47,624 bases of DNA from Hofstenia miamia (taxonomy: Eukaryota; Xenacoelomorpha; Acoela; Hofsteniidae): NCBI GenBank assembly GCA_900660155.1, contig CABFPE010000533.1, forward strand, positions 443,819 through 491,442, in the 5' to 3' direction. How positions within the stretch are numbered: position 1 is the stretch's first letter; the number at the start of each line of letters is the position of its first letter. Under the pieces are notes generated by a model. The model saw only the letters and a program-made list of their open reading frames with translations, was not told the origin of the DNA and searched no databases. Below are positions 35,400-45,231 of the stretch, piece after piece. The position numbers and the translations under genes are program-made.

Positions 35400-36070
35400 C
35401 TATACGAACATAACACCAGCTTCAATTTCTAATATTACAGGTAGATGATGAGAGGAAGGTGTTCCATAATGGAGAAATCGTGAAATAGCTGCATATCTGG
35501 TTCTACGTTAATAATTATACTGCCATCCTGAGTACTGGCTATGTGTAGGAAACAAGACAGATTTAACTAATGAAAGGTCATCCAGGATGTCAAGGATTTT
35601 ACACTCTCAAATCAGTAAAGGTAAAATTGATATCGCCAGTGATAATCAGATTACAGGCAATAGCCAGAGCAAAAAAGCGCTCAGTTGATCAGTAGTCCAT
35701 CTATACTTACTATTTTGATTGCAGATTATAAAAGCAGATAACTAAGAGTGGTTTAGGAGCAAAAATGCACTTACAGGGTACATCAGCATTTGAATGTCAA
35801 TGGTGAGATCAATTTTTTGGTAGGCAATACAGTTTCTGATACCCAAGAGAACACCACCGTATGCTGATATTTCTTTAGGTGTATTGAATTCCCTTTCACA
35901 CCGTTCAATTTGGTATGAGGTAAGGAAGAGCTCAGAGGTTAATCTGTTGACATGAACCCAAATTTCGATAATACATACAAGATCATAATTAGATAGATTA
36001 GAGTATTAGAAAAATATATTCGTCGCTTTCGATCTAATAGAATGTGACAGTTAAACGACAGTAATTTCAT
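35400..36070 (-). pseudogene. LINE apurinic/apyrimidinic-type endonuclease domain, decayed
   Basis: Minus strand, in several frames: an N-terminal KLLSFNCH...RSKATNIF block (about 36065-36030), a SYQIERCER..GGVLLGIRNCI-like core (about 35900-35800), ITGDINFTFTDL (GDIN encoded at 35626-35637) and PSSHHLPVILEIEAGV (HHLPV at 35436-35450). These are the ordered landmarks of the LINE endonuclease: NxRS near the start, GDxN in the middle and SDHLPV at the end, with SDH changed to SHH. Stops and frameshifts separate them. The reverse transcriptase that should follow is missing; PLE-like stem-loops lie there instead. It belongs with the ORF1 remnant upstream as one element. Confidence 0.72.
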
Positions 36071-36181
36071 ATGACTGTGTGATAAGTTCTGAGTTGATAC
36101 GCCTAGAGATGGGCCAGTAATTAGTTTCAAAATCCATTAGTAACTTCAATAGCGTTGTTGAACAATTTTAGTGAGCGAATT

Positions 36182-36880
36182 TTCAGTTGTTTAGAAAAAA
36201 TTCCATTAGAAAAAATTCCCGACGTTTCTTTAAAAGGAACTTTTCAACCTGACGTTCTGAAAAAGGTAGGTCAGCGTTTATATAGATGGGTGATTCGTAG
36301 TCTCTCAAGTATTTCGTTTGAGAGAGAATTTTGCGACGATTGCATAATGAGTGAATTTTCCAAGCCTAAACATATCAGCAATTTGAGTGGCTTTGCAACC
36401 TATATGTTCGAAAATTTTCGTAATGACTTTCAGGTCCATTTCGCGACGCTCGTATGGTTTTAGAGTGCTCAGTTGTTCTTTTATACCATTAATTCGTAAG
36501 CGAAATTTGATACGGACGCCATCAGCGAGCTTGACAGCAGTTGCTGAAACACGAGAGAGCCATGGACAAGATGTTGGTGCTTTAGGTCGTTTAAATTACT
36601 TCTTAATTTGCTATTTTCTTCCCGGATAAAGCGAATTTCTTCCTTCAGTTTTTCAATGCCCAACAAAGATAACAACTTTCCAACAGTCAACTGGGTGATC
36701 GCTAAAGTCATCACTTGCTGGAGTAGACCTTGTGCCAACATGACCCAGATTAAGTTCGATATCACTTGCCCGGGTAATTAGATGTACAATCCAAAGTGTC
36801 ACCTCCTCTGCATTAAGGTATGATGTATCAACATAATGATAGATACCAAAGGTGTATAATAAACAGGCTGCTTCGCACAA
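36182..36880 (-). pseudogene. LINE ORF1 (coiled coil + RNA-binding region), decayed
   Basis: On the minus strand a frame at 36765-36481 carries a heptad-rich stretch (GIEKLKEEIRFIREENSKL). A frameshift near 36560 leads into KLADGVRIKFRLRINGIKEQ and then YERREMDLKVITKIFEHIGC and IADMFRLGKF. Another shift gives IYINADLPFSERQVEKFLLK. Coiled coil, a V-R-I..G-I-K-E strand, an ERR..DL..I..IFE.I helix, MFRLGKF and I-N-x-D-L-x3-E-R is the order seen in ORF1 proteins of Jockey/CR1-type LINEs, which bind element RNA as multimers. It lies directly upstream of the endonuclease remnant. The plus-strand frames at 36155-36463 and 36387-36629 are shadows. Confidence 0.68.
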
Positions 36881-38431
36881 TTTTGTTTCGAAATTTTCTA
36901 GTAAAATGCACCCAAATGACGACCTACTTATGCTTTGAGTTTCGTAAAATGAATTTATGAAAACTGAATGAAATGCAAAACAATATGAAACAAATTGAAT
37001 ACAGTCTTACATTAAACATAAAAGATACTTTATTGCGATATTGCATCTGCATCACCCTTGAGGATAGTACTCGTACTCACAGTTTCTTAACTTATATTAG
37101 CATTTCGGATCAAATAATATTGTAGAAACCAACGATAAATAGAAATAATATCTGAGTGATACTCAAAATAAAAATATATTTAGTCCAACTGAAAAACAAG
37201 CAAAATGAGCGTTTTTTATCATGTAATAAACATTCCGAGCTTTTAGTATGCAAAATTTGAATTTTTTAACTGATTAACAATTTAAGACAGCCACAAAAAA
37301 TTTTGTGGTATCGACATTTACAGCAATACAATTAGATTTCTTTAGACGAATACACACGTGCACTAATACTATTGCTTATGAATTTCCTGTGTTAGTAAAA
37401 AAGAAAGAAAGTATGTAACATAAGAATTGTTTAATAGCTTTCCTCCCAAAACTGATATATTATTTTTTTATTTATCCAAAGAAAATTTGACATAGCGAAT
37501 TAGAGACTAAGAGTCGAATTTTTTATGTTTGTGGTTTTTTAAAAAATTTTTGGACCCGTATCCAGCAGGCAATTCAAACGATTCTATTATTAACACTACT
37601 ATCAATACCATTAAGTAAAAACCAAATTGGCTTTTAGGTAACAACATCAAAAATCTTAATCGTCACTCCTTTCAAATAACAATTGAGTTTAATCTTTTCA
37701 TTTTTCTAAGCTAAATGCTAAAAGAGTTATTAATACATTAGTTGTAAAATATTTGCAAGGGTATTCAGGTGAGTACGGGAATCAGAAACCTTTCCTCGAA
37801 CAGCCACAGTTTACATCACTAATGTATATACCAATTCAGCATTTCTGATGTTGGATGCGGGAATAAAGTTATTAACAACTTAAAACTCAAACAAGAAAGG
37901 TATTTTATTCAAAATTTGATAAATTATAACATTTTAATAGAATTTCAATAATCTCTTGTTGTAATGTGCTAAAAGTTATGTATATGCAAATAAAGTTGAA
38001 ATCCTTTTGTACAGAATCGGGTTGTATCAAAAGTATATAGTACAATACATCAAAATATTGATAATAGTACGTACAGGTAAACTAAAAAAAGCACACACAG
38101 AAGATTGGTCAACTATTTTGGGCTTAGATTATATATCAATTATTATTTAATTTCGAAAAATATCCTTTCCGTCACTTCGATTTTAAAAATGTGGAGAAAT
38201 ACAAAAAAATGATTTATAAATATCTTGATATACTATATTCAAAACTTAATTAGTCAAATATAATTTATATGCTCACAAAATGAATAGCAAATCATTCTAG
38301 TAAAATTTAATATAAACCGCTAAAACAAGTAGGAAAACGCTGAACCAATTAAAATTGAAAATGTTACTGATTAAAATAACGTGTTGTGCTAATTTCAATC
38401 ATAACATAAAAAAATAATATGCTAATTATTT
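36881..38431. other. No gene seen
   Basis: AT-rich. The right part may include unrecognisable LINE sequence preceding the RT scrap at 38432. Confidence 0.5.
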
Positions 38432-38720
38432 TTACGAGGAGTGCATCAAGGCACAGAACTAAGACCAATTTTATTTGCAATATCTGTAAAGGACAATATT
38501 AAATTTGGAAATCATAGCGAAATATATGAAATTTTTTAGCTATTTCAAATCAAATTAATTAAAAAAATGAGAAAAACGCAATTCATTATATTTTCCAACA
38601 ATTTTCAATAAAAAATATACAAGATCGAATGAACTTCTAACAACGTTAAGATAAAACAAAGTGATTATGTTACACATTTAGGTGTTGGTATTTAAAAATT
38701 TTCTACCTAAAAAAATACAA
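38432..38720 (+). pseudogene. Non-LTR reverse transcriptase fragment lacking the YADD box
   Basis: The plus frame LRGVHQGTELRPILFAISVK matches the LINE RT block G-V-P-Q-G-T-x-L-G-P-x-L-F-x3-I-N-D. After a stop, KKMRKTQFIIFSNN and YVTHLGVGI match the downstream KTxxMxF and FLGV blocks. The F/YADD catalytic box that normally lies between them is absent, replaced by a shortened unrelated stretch ending in TAG (38538-38540). It is on the opposite strand from the LINE at 35.4-36.9 kb, so it is a separate insertion. Confidence 0.75.
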
Positions 38721-38923
38721 AAATGGCTTCTTGTGTTAGATACTTATGCCACCTCAGAAATCTATGAGAAGATTGCAATAAAATACAAAATAGAAATTAT
38801 TTGATGAATCTATAATATATCACTACAATCACAATCTTAACATATTATTGTAACATAATGAAATTATAACTAAAAACTCTGAAAGTAAAATGGGCAAACC
38901 GTACTTTGGCTTCTCTCTAAATG

Positions 38924-39315
38924 GGGTTGGTACTTTTTATCAACATACGAAATCTTGAAACCGACATAGGGAACCTTGAGATCGACATAGCAAATAGTTA
39001 TGACAATATGAACAAAAAATTTAGCATGAATGATATCAATTATATCAAAACAGACATCAAAATTTAGTTTTGCAGTTGTTTATTGAGTTATAATCTAGAC
39101 TAAATGATAAAATATTATACTTGATTTTATAAAAACTCAGATAAATATTTTAATTTACATATGAGAAAATTTTAAATGACTCATCTAATGTTATTAATCT
39201 TCATACCTCATTCATGCTAAATTTTTGTTCATATTGTCATAACGATTTGCAATGTCAATCTGAAGGTTCCCTTGTTGGTTTCAAGATTTCTTATGTTGAT
39301 AAAAAGCACCAACCC
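38924..39315. repeat. Inverted repeat, ~109-bp arms, 175-bp spacer
   Basis: The arm at 38924-39032 and the arm at 39208-39315 are reverse complements with a modest number of mismatches. Shared blocks include CTTTTTATCAACATA, GAAATCTTGAAACC, GGGAACCTT and TTATGACAATATGAACAAAA. Both outer edges touch a CTAAATGGGG string. It may be a decayed foldback element; no target duplication was found. Confidence 0.8.
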
Positions 39316-39618
39316 TAAATGGGGATTTTCACTAAAATTTGAATTTTTTTAACTAAAACTGTTAAATTTATTTAAATTTTTTAAAAATAAAGCAACCATT
39401 AAAAAATATTTGCTAGATTTTGCAGTAATTTTCTGTCTCTTTCTTGTTTGATGATGTCCCTCACTTTTGAATTCACAGAAATTATCTTCTCACACTCACT
39501 AGCTTTTTACATTATTTGCTTGTTGGATTGAATTATCTCCTAAGATGAATTTGGTTAACATTACTTCTACCAATTTACCAGTTGTTTCTGATTTAATGGT
39601 GGCAAAATTTTCACCAAC

Positions 39619-39965
39619 TTGCTGGATTTAAAATTACTGGCATCTCAAATACAAAGGCCAAAAGAGCTTCTTGAAAGTACTATGAGGATGAAGCTATTGG
39701 CTTGGTCAAATTATGGTGATGCAATGCAATATGTGAGGTGCATGGCCAATTTACAACAGAGCAATGCATCTCAAATCAAAATAATGACTTGCTGGATTTA
39801 AATAAATGGAAAAGCTTACATCATGGAAGGTGCTGATGGTTGTATAAAGCAGTTTGGCATTTGCAAGCATGTTGTTGCCTTTGTAATGTGGTTGCATATG
39901 CTTTGCAGTAAAAGCAGCATGGTTGACAAAACCTGATACTAGAAAAAAGTTCCACTTGCTGTTGC
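39619..39965 (+). pseudogene. Decayed SWIM-type zinc-finger fragment (copy 1)
   Basis: A 60-codon frame (MLDLKLLASQIQRPKELLES...) ends at TAA 39799-39801. The same frame then continues with INGKAYIMEGADGCIKQFGI and CKHVVAFVMWLHMLC. C-K-H-V-V-A-F plus the following WLH is the C-x-H end of a SWIM zinc finger. The order GADG..CKH.VAF.MWLH, then a K-K-x-P-L stretch, resembles SWIM proteins that are often linked to YqaJ-type nucleases in insects and other invertebrates. Stops at 39799 and near 39932, with no upstream Cys pair visible, mark it as a relic. Parent family uncertain. Confidence 0.5.
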
Positions 39966-40097
39966 AAAAAAAATCATTTATTCAGTTAGTGCATATATAT
40001 TCAATAATTGTCTTTCTATAATTATATATATATATATACTGGTAATAATCTTAAGACTTTGAATATTTTTATGAAAACTTTTATTGCTTTTATTGTG

Positions 40098-40132
40098 AAA
40101 TGTTTCAACAAACATTGTTGTCATCTTCAAGC
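40098..40132 (-). other. PLE 3' stem-loop motif (copy 1)
   Basis: Identical to the motif at 41148-41182; see that entry. Confidence 0.45.
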
Positions 40133-40178
40133 ATTTGTAGCAATGTTCTTGAACGTCTTCTTTAAATGTTTTTGATCT

Positions 40179-40526
40179 TTAGTAAATGTTTAAATGATGA
40201 TGGCTTTTTTTATTTATTAACATTTTCTTGGTTGATCTAATTAATATGGCTTCTGCTATCTTATTTTCACAATGCTTTACTAGTATGTTAAAAATTTTTA
40301 GCTTAGGTGCACATCCATGAATATATATTTCTGATTGTAGATGCCCTCTTATATGTTCTTTTGCATGAGTTTCTAAATGTCTTCTAGTCTCACCAATGTA
40401 TGAACTTGAACATTCATCACAGTCATATGAATAAATGATATTAGAAGACAGGGGAATCAGTATATGATCTTTATTAAGGAACATCTGCATGGTTTTCTTT
40501 GCATAAAATACTGGACAAATTTTCAA
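40179..40526 (-). pseudogene. Penelope-like element GIY-YIG domain (duplicate of 41229-41576)
   Basis: A 115-codon frame identical to that at 41229-41576. It exists because of the 1,049-bp duplication around the N at 40619 and should probably be merged with the other copy. See the 41229-41973 entry for the domain description. Confidence 0.75.
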
Positions 40527-40618
40527 AACTTGTAATTCTTTGCTATGTGTTCTTATAGTTGTCTTCAGTTGTTCTTCTCATGTTCTTATGAATGGTAACT
40601 TCCAGTATATATTTGTTT

Positions 40619-40619
40619 N
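40619..40619. other. Single N at a contig join
   Basis: The only ambiguous base between two identical 1,049-bp blocks. Some scaffolders place one N where the estimated gap is negative but no overlap was merged. That fits here and argues that the two blocks are one locus. Confidence 0.85.
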
Positions 40620-40668
40620 CCAATTTACCAGTTGTTTCTGATTTAATGGTGGCAAAATTTTCACCAAC

Positions 40669-41015
40669 TTGCTGGATTTAAAATTACTGGCATCTCAAAT
40701 ACAAAGGCCAAAAGAGCTTCTTGAAAGTACTATGAGGATGAAGCTATTGGCTTGGTCAAATTATGGTGATGCAATGCAATATGTGAGGTGCATGGCCAAT
40801 TTACAACAGAGCAATGCATCTCAAATCAAAATAATGACTTGCTGGATTTAAATAAATGGAAAAGCTTACATCATGGAAGGTGCTGATGGTTGTATAAAGC
40901 AGTTTGGCATTTGCAAGCATGTTGTTGCCTTTGTAATGTGGTTGCATATGCTTTGCAGTAAAAGCAGCATGGTTGACAAAACCTGATACTAGAAAAAAGT
41001 TCCACTTGCTGTTGC
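40669..41015 (+). pseudogene. Decayed SWIM-type zinc-finger fragment (copy 2)
   Basis: Same sequence as 39619-39965, inside the second block. It probably represents the same locus. Confidence 0.5.
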
Positions 41016-41147
41016 AAAAAAAATCATTTATTCAGTTAGTGCATATATATTCAATAATTGTCTTTCTATAATTATATATATATATATACTGGTAATAATC
41101 TTAAGACTTTGAATATTTTTATGAAAACTTTTATTGCTTTTATTGTG

Positions 41148-41182
41148 AAATGTTTCAACAAACATTGTTGTCATCTTCAAGC
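41148..41182 (-). other. PLE 3' stem-loop motif downstream of the GIY-YIG frame
   Basis: Minus strand: CTTGAAGATGACAAC, loop AATGTTT, then GTTGAAACATTTCA. It begins about 45 nt after the GIY-YIG stop codon. CAAC/GTTG close the stem. The layout (CTKGAMGATGA, stem, loop, stem, GAAAC or GAAAT) matches the hammerhead-like motif at 35199-35239, and both are followed by a (TA)n run. This links the 35.2-kb motif to PLEs. Confidence 0.45.
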
Positions 41183-41228
41183 ATTTGTAGCAATGTTCTT
41201 GAACGTCTTCTTTAAATGTTTTTGATCT

Positions 41229-41973
41229 TTAGTAAATGTTTAAATGATGATGGCTTTTTTTATTTATTAACATTTTCTTGGTTGATCTAATTAATATGGC
41301 TTCTGCTATCTTATTTTCACAATGCTTTACTAGTATGTTAAAAATTTTTAGCTTAGGTGCACATCCATGAATATATATTTCTGATTGTAGATGCCCTCTT
41401 ATATGTTCTTTTGCATGAGTTTCTAAATGTCTTCTAGTCTCACCAATGTATGAACTTGAACATTCATCACAGTCATATGAATAAATGATATTAGAAGACA
41501 GGGGAATCAGTATATGATCTTTATTAAGGAACATCTGCATGGTTTTCTTTGCATAAAATACTGGACAAATTTTCAAAACTTGTAATTCTTTGCTATGTGT
41601 TCTTATAGTTGTCTTCAGTTGTTCTTCTCATGTTCTTATGAATGGTAACTTCCAGTATATATTTGTTTTTTCTTGGTTATTTGTAGCATTTAATGGTTGT
41701 TTCTTGGATGAAAATTTTTTATCAATGATCTTACAAATTAATTTTTGTTGATAGCCATTATTTTTAAGATCCTGTTATTTTATCCAAACTTGCTGTTAAA
41801 CTTTTATAATTAGAATATGATTCAAATATTCTATTGATTAAGCATGAAAGGGTATTGATTTTATGATGTTCATCACAATTTGATGAGAATGGTATGTATA
41901 AATCTGTACAAGTTGGCTTTTGGTACCATTTGGTTGAAATGATATTTATATGTTTAGTTACTGTAACTTCCAA
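41229..41973 (-). pseudogene. Penelope-like retroelement, RT C-terminus plus GIY-YIG endonuclease
   Basis: Reading leftward, the frame at 41973-41764 contains NIISTKWYQKPTCTDLYIPF and HHKINTLSCLINRIF, the conserved region after the PLE RT catalytic core (W/VYRKPT..T..Y; H.KI..I..L..R). A frameshift near 41765 leads to LKNNGYQQKLICKII, and after a TGA the 115-codon frame 41576-41229 begins. That frame has IIYSYDCDECSSSYIGETRR, i.e. the GIY-YIG core with the PLE-typical C-x2-C insert, then HLETHAKEH and a C-terminal AEAILI segment. The usual R-x3-EH arginine is His. PLEs use target-primed reverse transcription, so 5' truncation, as seen at 41973, is expected. It abuts gag of LTR copy A at the truncation. 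Confidence 0.87.
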
Positions 41974-42720
41974 AATTCAATGGAAAGGTCAACAGCTACA
42001 ACCCAACATTTCTTGAATAGCTGCAAATGTTTGAGATCACAATGGCTGAAAGGAAAGTAAATCAACAAGCAGCAGCTGCAAGATTTCCACTATACCTAAC
42101 AGGAGTGGTGGCCAAACACTATCTACTCTTAGATTCCAACTACAAACTGTTAATTGGAGACTTTGTAGACTACTACAAGAACAAAAGTTTCAAAAATCAA
42201 TATTGAATCATACTGAACTCAGCAAAAATGAGAAAGACAGACAACAAATGAAATTACATCCAGCAGGTGGAGTGACTGGTGACACTCAGCTCAAGGGGAA
42301 AAAATATTCAAAATATGACCTTTTTTCCTACATTTGCAAGGGAATGCCAGAGAATATTTGAACCCAATTTGAAATTAAATGTGATGTGGATGACAAGTTG
42401 GAAAAAATGATCAGGAAAGCTGTAAACATACAGGCAACAATAAAAAACAATGCCCACATCTACAAGAAAGCAGTATGGAATAAAGAAAAGCCAACAGAAT
42501 GGTGAAGCAGTTATAAAGCACAGACAGGGAATACCAAAGCTTATAAGGAAAAGAAGACAGAGAAGTTCATCAACATAAAAAGCAAAGAAGGTAAGTCAAA
42601 GAAAATTAGGGAAAGAGACATTAAGTGCTACAACTGTGGACAGAAGGGGCACAGGAAAGATGAATGCAGAAAACAAATCAATATGATCAGAGAAGAGGAA
42701 GCATATTATAAGATGAGGAA
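41974..42720 (+). pseudogene. gag: LTR element copy A: gag capsid and CCHC zinc knuckle
   Basis: The plus frame starts in mid-gag with KFNGKVNSYNPTFLE, a stop, then FEITMAERKVNQQ and RFPLYLTGVVAKHYLLL, the pattern of a Ty3/gypsy capsid N-terminus. Further on come FIC/YICKGMP-like and KLEKMIRKAVNIQ segments in shifted frames. A perfect CCHC knuckle, CYNCGQKGHRKDEC, is encoded at 42626-42667 (C-x2-C-x4-H-x4-C). In life this protein would package element RNA into particles. Several stops, mostly TGA, break the frame. The N-terminal part and the 5' LTR are missing at the junction with the PLE. Confidence 0.82.
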
Positions 42721-42809
42721 GTAATTGAGTCTGAAGCAAAATTATTGGAAGATCCCCAAACAGAAGAAGAATTGGAAAACTAGCTCAAGCACCAACTCTA
42801 AAAAACTGA

Positions 42810-43871
42810 CTACTAATAATGATCATGATGAATTTGGACAATATCAACACAATAATGATACTGATAAATGGAATATTAACAAAGGCATCAATCAACACAG
42901 GAGCTGTGACATCAATAATAACAGATGAATGTGCAATGAAACTGGGATTTAAACATGAAGATTTGGAATGATCAAACAAAAGACTAATTAATGCATTCAG
43001 AGAATACATAGATACAAAAGGCAAGCTTGAAGCAGAACAAATCAGGATAGCAAATACAACTTTCAAGCAATCACTAGTAGTAATAGACAATCATAACAAT
43101 TTATTGCCATATGAGGTGATACTAGGCAACAACTTCCTAATGAAAAATGGATGTGTAAAAAATTACTCCAATAGAACAATCAAATTGAAGGAAGAGGAAA
43201 TCAAAATCAATTAGCAAGAAGGAAAGCTATCCACAATAGCATTTGAACTGGAAGAAGACATAAAGCTACAATCATATCAGTGGAGGATGCATGAAATTAA
43301 AGCAGAAGAAGAGATCACAGCAGACATAATGATCTATGATAACAAAGGGATCAATTTAAAAAGAGTTTCAATGCTGTCAAGTGTGTGCGCCATAAAAATG
43401 GAAAGGGGAGAATACCAATACTAAATGCAACTAATTGTAACATCAACATAAGGAAAACAAATGTAAGAATACTCAGAAAGTATGTCAAGTCCAGTATCAA
43501 AGCTATCTGGAAAACAATGGAAGACATTGATGAGAAGAGTAGTTTGTAAATGAAAACAGTAGGTACTCCACACTGCTGACTTGAGGGTGAGTGGCTGAAA
43601 ACCATCAATGTAGCAAGTACTCCCCACAGCCAACTCAAGGGCAGAGGGACAAAAGCAAGTGAAGAAGGCCAGTATAAAACACCTGATCTGTTGGAGGAGG
43701 AATGCCATCACCTAAACAAAATATAATTACAACAACTCAGAGAGGTGCTGGAAGGACACAAACAGATATTCAATTACAGAGAAATAAGCATGGGCCAGGT
43801 GATAGGTGAAACACACCAGATAATCACAACAATGAACAAGCTGATAAAACTGCCAGAAAGATTAGTGCCAG
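42810..43871 (+). pseudogene. pol: LTR element copy A: protease and start of reverse transcriptase
   Basis: The retropepsin region reads ILTKASINTGAVTSIITDE, so the catalytic D-T-G is N-T-G (AAC at 42894-42896). The second motif is VILGNNFLMKNG. A linker (ELEEDIKLQSYQW...) follows, with two in-line copies of a ~35-bp GTACTCC..GCTGACT-type repeat, then the RT N-terminus (IITTMNKLIKLPERLVP). The sequence stops abruptly at 43871, where the LTR of copy B begins. It aligns along its length with copy B. Only about one CpG remains in 1.9 kb. Non-functional. Confidence 0.82.
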
Positions 43872-44147
43872 TGTAGCATAATCCAAAGCATAATGCTGCT
43901 AATGAAGAAAGAAGATCAGATGATTAGTCAAAACTAAGATCAAATTATGATTAATAATTAGAAAAAAATTTAAGTTTAATTATCAGATTATCTTTGTAAA
44001 TGTAACCAAGTAATAACATAGCAAATTAGTACTTGTCATTGAATTTTGACCAAACAAAGGGGGCGAATTCACTTCCATTATTTTTAGCTATTTTGGCAGA
44101 TGATACAAATTTGAATTTTGAACAACAGGTACTTTTTGAAAGTTAAC

Positions 44148-44155
44148 TATAAATA
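44148..44155 (+). promoter_or_regulatory. LTR TATA box (TATAAATA)
   Basis: It sits 276 bp from the LTR start. The same octamer occurs 270 bp into the other LTR, embedded in otherwise diverged sequence (GGTACTTTT upstream in both), so it is likely the core of the element promoter. Confidence 0.6.
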
Positions 44156-44705
44156 GGTGAGAAATCATTTTGGAAATATTGAAGTAAATTCTTTAAAAAT
44201 CTTATCTTTAGATTTTATATTGGTTTGCTTATTTATACAGAATGTCAAGCTAAAAAGTAAATGCAGTAGTAGTGGTTTGGGGACAAATTGGGAGGAACTT
44301 AAGGGTCCTTGATCCAAACCATGAACCTGCATTTATGGTAGGTATAAAAAAAGGAGGTTTTCTCTGTTTAGCTGGCTATTAATTTAATCATTTAAATGTA
44401 ACCAATAATTAACATTGGCAAGAAAGGGCTGGATAGCCTTCTGTAGGTTATACATATTTTATCTCATAGATTTAGGTGACCTATAATAGGCTGATAAATA
44501 GATTGGGCATGTATTATATTATTTAAATGTAAGGTAGGAAGCTGCAAGTTATTATGTAACTTATTTTAATTAACTTACCTGAAGCCAATAGTTTTTGGTA
44601 ATGGCTAAAGTAATAATTATTAAGCAGCTAGTGACATTGCAAGGTTGTGAAGTGACATAAATACACAATACAAATTGAGTTTAAGTCAGTTACAATTAGC
44701 ATTGA

Positions 44706-44706
44706 N
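44706..44706. other. Single N inside the LTR
   Basis: An ambiguous base in AGCATTGA-N-GAACAC. No duplicated flank is visible here, unlike at 40619. It may mark a join with missing or overlapping bases. Confidence 0.7.
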
Positions 44707-44998
44707 GAACACATAAGAACTTTGAGTTGACGTTGGGAGCTACCCAGTTCAGCAATGGAAACACAAGTGAGGTGATGCAGAGATCAGAGTTGGCTGGAGG
44801 CCACATACATACCAATCACAGAGAAGAGCTATGATGGCAAAGTACCTAAACAGTATTCAGTTATTTCAGTTAAGTGAAGATTAACAGAAATGCATACAAC
44901 AAATAGCTAATGTGCATACATTCCTACCTGCGTAGAATAGTTAATAATAATTTAAAGAATCATTTAACCTATGTCAATGCTTGGTAGTGGATGCTACA

Positions 44999-45013
44999 TG
45001 GCAAACATGACAG
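44999..45013 (+). promoter_or_regulatory. Candidate primer-binding site
   Basis: TGGCAAACATGACAG begins directly after the ...CA end of the LTR. A TGG start complements the CCA tail of a tRNA primer. I do not assign the tRNA; CA dinucleotides in it may be decayed CpGs. Confidence 0.6.
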
Positions 45014-45231
45014 TTAAGGAACAGAAGAAGAAGAAGAATCAGTTCAACATCCAAATTTGAAACTTAAAGTCAACAAATAACCAGAGCAACCAAAATAGGA
45101 GAAAACATGCAAGGAAGCAGAGATAGCTTACAGGCAGCTATGAGTCAACAACTACAACTATACCTAACATAGAGCAGGTGAAAGACAAAGAGTCACCCTG
45201 ATCTACCAGCCACAACTATTTGTACTTAAAG

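Larger units (their letters stand above)
39570..40618 (+). repeat. Duplicated 1,049-bp block, copy 1 (probable assembly duplicate)
   Basis: As far as I can compare by eye, it is identical base for base to 40620-41668 at an offset of 1,050. It ends immediately before a single N. It contains the SWIM fragment and the 3' part of the PLE. Confidence 0.95.
40620..41668 (+). repeat. Duplicated 1,049-bp block, copy 2
   Basis: Same sequence as 39570-40618. It continues rightward without interruption into the rest of the PLE, so this copy has the natural right context, and copy 1 has the natural left context. Confidence 0.95.
43872..44998 (+). mobile_element. 5' LTR of copy B (1,127 bp)
   Basis: It starts TGTAGCAT and ends ATGCTACA, an exact 8-bp inverted pair with the canonical TG...CA. 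It is followed immediately by a TGG-starting primer-binding site, which fixes its orientation as a 5' LTR. A TATA box lies 276 bp in. It contains an N at 44706, probably another contig join, so the length could be off. Its left edge interrupts the RT of copy A. The first ~400 bp are homologous, at moderate identity, to the LTR at 47228. Few CpGs remain. Confidence 0.82.
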
